Source: Teretinema zuelzerae
GTDB taxonomy: Bacteria > Spirochaetota > Spirochaetia > Treponematales > Treponemataceae
DNA length: 64,000 nucleotides
Assembly: GCF_021021555.1 (NCBI RefSeq)
Contig: NZ_JAINWA010000003.1
Span: 620,001-684,000, forward strand
Reading direction: 5' to 3'
A model generated the notes under the pieces. The model made no database searches. It was given only the letters and a program-made list of their open reading frames with translations, and was not told the DNA's origin. Below are positions 59,821 through 64,000 of this stretch, piece after piece. The position numbers and the translations under genes are program-made. Position 1 is the first letter of the stretch; each line of letters starts with the position of its first letter.

Positions 59821-60294
59821 TTAGAACCCGATAACCGGGAGCTCGTCCGCGGCATCGGTTTCCGGCTGGCCGAAGCGTTCGTTCTCGCCGGCTGCCGTGG
59901 TTGCCCGATTCGCTCCGTAAATGTCGAACTTTTCCATCGCGGGCTCGATCCCGTCGATGAGCTTCGGCACGGATAACAGCAGGGTGTCCACGGAAAGCGG
60001 AACTTTGAGCGTCGCTTCGAAGGGATCCCGTCCGTCGAAGAACTCGATGCGAATAGAGAACTTCTGCCCCTTCACGAGTTCCCTGTCGCGGTCTCCCCGA
60101 AGATACTCGACCGGTTCTCTTCCGTTAACCGAAACGGTCATGCCCCGGACGGCCTGCCAGGCTCCGTCCGGATCTGCCTTGTTGTCGATGAGTATCGTAT
60201 GCGTTCTTCCGGTAAGGAAAAATACGACGAGCAAGGCGACATATACAAAAGCGAGAACAGCGCGTCCGCCGATTTTCTTGATTTTCGCGTCCAT
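59821..60294 (-). CDS. DUF6672-like single-pass membrane protein of the ABC operon
   Basis: A 157-residue protein: one N-terminal membrane helix (AVLAFVYVALLVVFFLTG), then a beta-rich extracytoplasmic domain (TILIDNK, MTVSVNGREPVEYLRGDRD, RIEFFDGRDPFEATLKVPL). It resembles DUF6672 proteins encoded at the end of spirochaete sugar-type ABC operons; their function is not known. Its start codon overlaps the stop of the permease gene by one base, so it should be made with the transporter, perhaps as an accessory subunit. Confidence 0.65.
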   Translation of the reverse strand: MDAKIKKIGGRAVLAFVYVALLVVFFLTGRTHTILIDNKADPDGAWQAVRGMTVSVNGREPVEYLRGDRDRELVKGQKFSIRIEFFDGRDPFEATLKVPLSVDTLLLSVPKLIDGIEPAMEKFDIYGANRATTAAGENERFGQPETDAADELPVIGF

Positions 60295-61400
60295 TACAGT
60301 GCCTCCCCGTCCGTGTCGGTGCGGAGCAGGGCTCTCGCCTTTTCCGCGTCGCGCCGGGTTCTCCAGGCGTGGATGACCAGCGCCAGGGCGATAACGCCGT
60401 ACCCGATAAACTGCCTGAAGTACTCGCCGATGTTCGCCGAACCGAAGAGGTTCTGGCCGGCCATCGGAACGACGATGTACATCAGATGCAGAAGCAGAAC
60501 TCCCGCGAACACGTTCGGGATCGTCGCCTTGGAGAGCGTCGCTCCGCCGACGAGAATCGCCGCCGCAGCGAAAAATCCGGTCTGGTCGTGGGCGTTATAG
60601 GTGTTCATGTTTCCCATATTCTGCAGAAAAATGATCTGTCCGAAGCAGGCTAACACGGTCGAAATAACGATTGACAGAATCCTCGTCTTCTCTACCGGAA
60701 TGCCGGCGGAGTGCGAAACGCTCTGATGCTGTCCGACCGCCCGCATGTCCTGGCCGAGCTTGGTCTTCCTGAACCACACGATGAACAGGCACAGCAGCGC
60801 GATGATCGCGTACGAAAGCATCGGCAGATTGAACACCCCGATCCTGATCATCCACGCGTCGTCGAGCACCTGGCGCACCGATTCAAGATTCAGCGTATTT
60901 CTCACGCCGAAGCCGCGGGACAGGGCGATCGCCTTGTTGTGCAGGGGAATCATCGATCCGAAAAGATAGAGCACGACGAACTGGTAGATTCCGTTGAAAA
61001 AGAATCCCAGAATGTAGCTCGTCACCATTTCGCGGCCGCGCGCCTTGTTAAGCACGGTTCCGGCGATCCATCCGAGAAACACCGATATGGGAAGGCCGAG
61101 AAGGGCGGCGAAGCCGAGGCCCTGCATTCCGGCGATCCCCCAGTCCATCGCGAATATCAATCCGATCTGGCCGGCCATCGCGCCGAGCACCATGCCGAAG
61201 TTGATTCCCATGCCCGCCATGATCGGAAGGATCAGGGAAAACACGAGAAAGGCGTTCCGGCCGATGCGGGTGAGGATGTCGTCGACTATATGCGCCGCCG
61301 AAAGTCCTGAAAGCGGAATCGATACGATGGTGAGCATCAGGAAGATGACCGCCACCAGATTGTCCGCGATAAAGGTTTTTAATACGAATTTGTGTTTCAT
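60294..61400 (-). CDS. ABC transporter permease (BPD_transp_2, sugar/nucleoside type), second
   Basis: A 368-residue permease with 8-10 helices of the branched-chain-amino-acid/ribose/nucleoside importer family. The cytoplasmic EAA-like loop KLGQDMRAVGQHQSVSHSAGI is the ATPase contact. It is homologous to the neighbouring permease, so the channel is a heterodimer. Start overlaps the other permease's stop by 4 bp. Confidence 0.9.
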   Translation of the reverse strand: MKHKFVLKTFIADNLVAVIFLMLTIVSIPLSGLSAAHIVDDILTRIGRNAFLVFSLILPIMAGMGINFGMVLGAMAGQIGLIFAMDWGIAGMQGLGFAALLGLPISVFLGWIAGTVLNKARGREMVTSYILGFFFNGIYQFVVLYLFGSMIPLHNKAIALSRGFGVRNTLNLESVRQVLDDAWMIRIGVFNLPMLSYAIIALLCLFIVWFRKTKLGQDMRAVGQHQSVSHSAGIPVEKTRILSIVISTVLACFGQIIFLQNMGNMNTYNAHDQTGFFAAAAILVGGATLSKATIPNVFAGVLLLHLMYIVVPMAGQNLFGSANIGEYFRQFIGYGVIALALVIHAWRTRRDAEKARALLRTDTDGEAL

Positions 61401-62452
61401 CGGGTCACCTTCGATTTGCGGGTCAGCGCGTACAGAATCATTCCGTTGGAAAGAACTATGCGGATAACCTCGGACATGTCCGTCTGCAGGAGGCTGTTGA
61501 TGACCGACGGGGTCATGGTGAGAATTCCCTGGAAAAGGATCGTTCCCAGCACGACCTGCAGTATCGTCGCCTTATTGATCGACGCGCCGCCGATCAGCAC
61601 CGCGGCCACGGCGGGAAACGCCATGTACAACGGAGCGCTGTAGAGCTGGATGAAGCCGAAGCTCTGCTGATACAGCAGAATTCCGAGAGCTCCGAACACT
61701 GTGGAAAGAATGACGCTCACTGTGCGCATGCGGTTGATGTTGATGCCGCTGGAGCGGGCGAATTCGGGGTTCGAGCCGACGGCCGTCATCGCCGTTCCCG
61801 TGCGGCTTCTCAGGAAAAGCCACATCATAAGGCAGGCGAAGGCCACAAAGAGGATGGAGCCGGTCGGAAACACGAAATTCTCGCCGATGCGGATCGCGAG
61901 GAAATCGCTGAGCTGGCGGTTCCAATACCCGTCGAGGGTGATGGTGGTGCGCAAGCCCTTCCCTTCGTATCCCCACACCATGTTCTTATTGGTGTACGGC
62001 AGAACCAGCCACATGATGGACATGAACATGACGGCTGCGAAGCCGACGTACATGGCGATCGTCATTTCCTCGCCCTTGACCCGGTTCAACAGCTGGCTAT
62101 AGAGCCAGCCGAGAACGATGGCGAAGGGAATGGAAAGGCCCATGGCGCCGAAGATCCCGATCCAGCCGGTAAGACCGAACTGGACAGCCATGGTCGAGCC
62201 GAGAAGACCTGCGATGACGCCGAGCGAAAGCCCGAAGTTAAGCCCGCAGCCGGACTGGATCATGGGAACCATGGCCAGAACCAGCAGGGCGTTCATGCCG
62301 AAGCGGTTCATGATGTCCGAAAGCGAGGCCGCGATGCTCACCCGCACAAAGGGCGCGAGAATGAACAGGGCGACCAGAAACAAGCCGATGATGATGCGCG
62401 GCCAGCCGAAGTCGGCGAGAGCGGCGCGGATGCGCGTACGTACGTCTGTCAT
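61397..62452 (-). CDS. ABC transporter permease (BPD_transp_2, sugar/nucleoside type), first
   Basis: A 351-residue membrane subunit pairing with the next permease. The coupling loop reads TGTAMTAVGSNPEFARSSGI followed by NINRMR; helices have the pattern GLNFGLSLGVIAGLLGS near the second segment, typical of this class. Overlaps both neighbours by 4 bp (ATGA). Confidence 0.9.
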   Translation of the reverse strand: MTDVRTRIRAALADFGWPRIIIGLFLVALFILAPFVRVSIAASLSDIMNRFGMNALLVLAMVPMIQSGCGLNFGLSLGVIAGLLGSTMAVQFGLTGWIGIFGAMGLSIPFAIVLGWLYSQLLNRVKGEEMTIAMYVGFAAVMFMSIMWLVLPYTNKNMVWGYEGKGLRTTITLDGYWNRQLSDFLAIRIGENFVFPTGSILFVAFACLMMWLFLRSRTGTAMTAVGSNPEFARSSGININRMRTVSVILSTVFGALGILLYQQSFGFIQLYSAPLYMAFPAVAAVLIGGASINKATILQVVLGTILFQGILTMTPSVINSLLQTDMSEVIRIVLSNGMILYALTRKSKVTR

Positions 62453-64000
62453 GGGGTTCGACCCTCCAAAGCGGTGTTTCCGGGGTTTTCCTTCCCGGAC
62501 TGTTCATGGCGGATGCCGGCCATGTACAGGGCGAAATCTGCCTGGCTCGACTCGGGATCGAGGATGCCCGCGATTTCGCCGTTGGAAACGATGGCGACGC
62601 GGTCGCAGATGGAGCGGAGCTCTTCAAGCTCGCTGGATACCATCACGATGGTGGTTCCCTGGTCCCTGTTCACCCGGCGAAGCACGTCGAGAACGATAGA
62701 CTTCGCGCCGATGTCGATTCCGCGGGTTGGCTCCGAAACGAACAGAAGATCCGGCCCGAGGCAGAACGCCTTTGCGAGGCACACCTTCTGCTGGTTTCCT
62801 CCGGACAGCTCCTTGGCCGCCTGGAATGAGCCGGTGCACTTGATCTCCAGCATTTTGATGTATTCGTCGGCGAGTTCCTTCATTGCCTTCTCGTCTCTCT
62901 GGGTAAAGAGGCCGCCGAGCCAGGATTTCAGAAATCTGCCTTGAGTCTGCATCGCGGTGAAGGCGATATTCCACTCAAGGGTTTCATCCAGCAGGAGACC
63001 GACCCCGCGCCTATCTTCCGATACGAAGGCAAGGCCTTCCAGGAGCGGAACGCGCGGATTCCCGAGAGGAAGGGGCTTGCCCTTGAACATCACGGAACCG
63101 CCGGCGGGATAGAGGCTCATGATCCCGTTGGGGATGCCGATCTTGCCCTGGCCAGCCAAACCGCCGATGCCGAATATTTCTCCCTGGCGCACTTCGAAGG
63201 AAGCGTTCCGGACGATTTCTCCGGGCATGTCCACCCACAAGCGGTCGACCGACAGAATCGGCTCGCCGAACGAGCGGCCCGCTTCCCGGCGAGCGGCGGT
63301 ATTCACTTCGCGGCCGACCATGGAAACGGCGATGTCCTCGATGGTGGTCTGCGAGGCGGGAATGTCGCGGACGGATTTTCCGTCGCGCAGAGTCAGCACG
63401 CGGTCGCAGATATTCACGATTTCGTGGAGCCGATGGGAAATAAAAATAACCGCGATGCCTGTCTGCGCGAGCTTTTTTACAGCCGCCAGAAGGATTTCCG
63501 CTTCCGATTCGGTTAAAACCGCGGTGGGCTCGTCGAGAACCAGAATGCGCACGCGTTCGCGGTCGATTTCTCGCGCGATTTCAGTAAACTGTTTATGTCC
63601 GATGGGCATTTCGGAAATCTTCATCTCGGGATCGATTTCGATTCCAAGGCGGGAGATGGCCGACTGAGCCCGGTCCTTCATGGTTTTTCTGTCCAGGGTC
63701 CGCATGCGCGGTCCGAAGACGTCTGAGATGATGCCGGGTTTCGATATCTCCCGGTTAAGCATGATGTTTTCAACGGCGGTGAATCCGGGAATGAGAGAAA
63801 ACTCCTGGTGAACCATTCCGATACCCGCGTCGAGAGCGTCGAAGGGACTGGAAAAGGAGACTTCCTTTCCGTCCACAAGAATTTTTCCGCCGTAACCGCC
63901 CGTTTCGCGGATCACCGGCATGCCGAAAAGGATGCTCATGAGGGTGGTTTTTCCCGCCCCGTTTTCGCCGACCAGCCCGAGGATTTCGCCCGCGGCCAGA
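62449..64000 (-). CDS. Tandem ABC ATPase of a sugar/nucleoside-type importer, 5' end outside window
   Basis: The frame is open to the window edge; the Walker A motif GENGAGKTT lies at about 63960, so only the first 25-35 codons are missing. First ABC domain: Q-loop MVHQEFSLI, signature-like MPIGHKQFTEIAREID, Walker B VLDEPTAVL. The second domain (from about residue 260) has signature LSGGNQQKVCLAKAF and Walker B LLFVSEPTRGID, with a degenerate P-loop (GLAGQGKIG), as is usual for RbsA/MglA-type fused ATPases. Powers the two permeases downstream; the binding-protein gene is presumably upstream of the window. Confidence 0.93.
   Translation of the reverse strand, partial: LAAGEILGLVGENGAGKTTLMSILFGMPVIRETGGYGGKILVDGKEVSFSSPFDALDAGIGMVHQEFSLIPGFTAVENIMLNREISKPGIISDVFGPRMRTLDRKTMKDRAQSAISRLGIEIDPEMKISEMPIGHKQFTEIAREIDRERVRILVLDEPTAVLTESEAEILLAAVKKLAQTGIAVIFISHRLHEIVNICDRVLTLRDGKSVRDIPASQTTIEDIAVSMVGREVNTAARREAGRSFGEPILSVDRLWVDMPGEIVRNASFEVRQGEIFGIGGLAGQGKIGIPNGIMSLYPAGGSVMFKGKPLPLGNPRVPLLEGLAFVSEDRRGVGLLLDETLEWNIAFTAMQTQGRFLKSWLGGLFTQRDEKAMKELADEYIKMLEIKCTGSFQAAKELSGGNQQKVCLAKAFCLGPDLLFVSEPTRGIDIGAKSIVLDVLRRVNRDQGTTIVMVSSELEELRSICDRVAIVSNGEIAGILDPESSQADFALYMAGIRHEQSGKENPGNTALEGRTP

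Noticed and set aside
1-64000. tRNA, rRNA, insertion sequences, prophage genes or integrases
   Set aside because: I looked in the intergenic gaps for cloverleaf T-loop words and for transposase or integrase motifs and found none.

Overview
The window is a gene-dense, GC-rich stretch (I estimate high fifties percent G+C by eye) of a diderm bacterium. The gene content points to an anaerobic, saccharolytic spirochaete of the Treponema/Teretinema type: lipoproteins and POTRA/outer-membrane barrels, an EarP/EF-P(Arg32) pair, hydrogenase maturation genes, a sugar-type ABC operon ending in a DUF6672-like gene, and secreted GH9/GH5/GH3 plant-polysaccharide enzymes. The assignment is inference; no rRNA or tRNA gene is visible.

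Layout. 1-9.3 kb: the end of a GH9 cellulase with a C-terminal membrane anchor, an RlmM-like methyltransferase, an esterase, a Dus tRNA-dihydrouridine synthase, a small ParB-like protein, a FliM/FliN-like protein with an apparently rearranged domain order plus a Crp-type regulator, and bipA. 9.4-12.4 kb: a 19-bp minisatellite array, a QueG-like iron-sulfur protein carrying a repeat expansion, a binding protein, and a HepT/MntA toxin-antitoxin pair. 12.4-17.5 kb: a PrsW / channel-like RyR protein / UPF0316 operon, an acyltransferase, and a chemoreceptor remnant. 17.5-28.7 kb: amino-acid synthesis, with leuC-leuD-ilvB-ilvN-metH in one overlapping operon, a small ferredoxin gene with an in-frame UGA, an SDR, and ilvD. 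28.7-37.3 kb: a cation/H+ antiporter, GH5, AraC, GH3, MATE and an anchored esterase, with a duplicated TetR-type operator module flanking the AraC/GH3 block.

37.4-44.0 kb holds a compact seven-gene operon: PadR regulator, HAAS-type membrane protein, POTRA/beta-barrel protein, TPR protein, CcdA/TauE-like membrane protein, NapH-like polyferredoxin, and a DOMON-TPR exported protein. I know of no described system with this combination, and it is the best candidate for a new multi-component envelope redox system. 44.1-49.5 kb: an MFS exporter, a diguanylate cyclase next to an HD-GYP phosphodiesterase, a cNMP-binding protein and an Mpv17-like membrane protein. 49.7-53.1 kb: efp, earP (with a large hexapeptide repeat insertion) and a serpin lipoprotein. 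53.2-58.1 kb: hypA, a 937-residue FeS/FAD oxidoreductase and hypB, divergent from a FadR-type GntR regulator with clear palindromes between them. 58.2-64 kb: an outer-membrane-type lipoprotein, a quinone reductase, and an ABC transporter operon running off the end.

Themes that cut across genes: (i) GC-rich tandem repeats expanded both between genes and in frame inside protein loops (EarP, the QueG-like protein and the FliM-like protein), with the EarP and 9.4-kb arrays sharing a core sequence; (ii) a dispersed element of about 82 bp near gene ends, one copy of which has become coding; (iii) many genes whose TATACT-like -10 box lies only 5-9 nt before a start codon with no Shine-Dalgarno, suggesting leaderless mRNAs.
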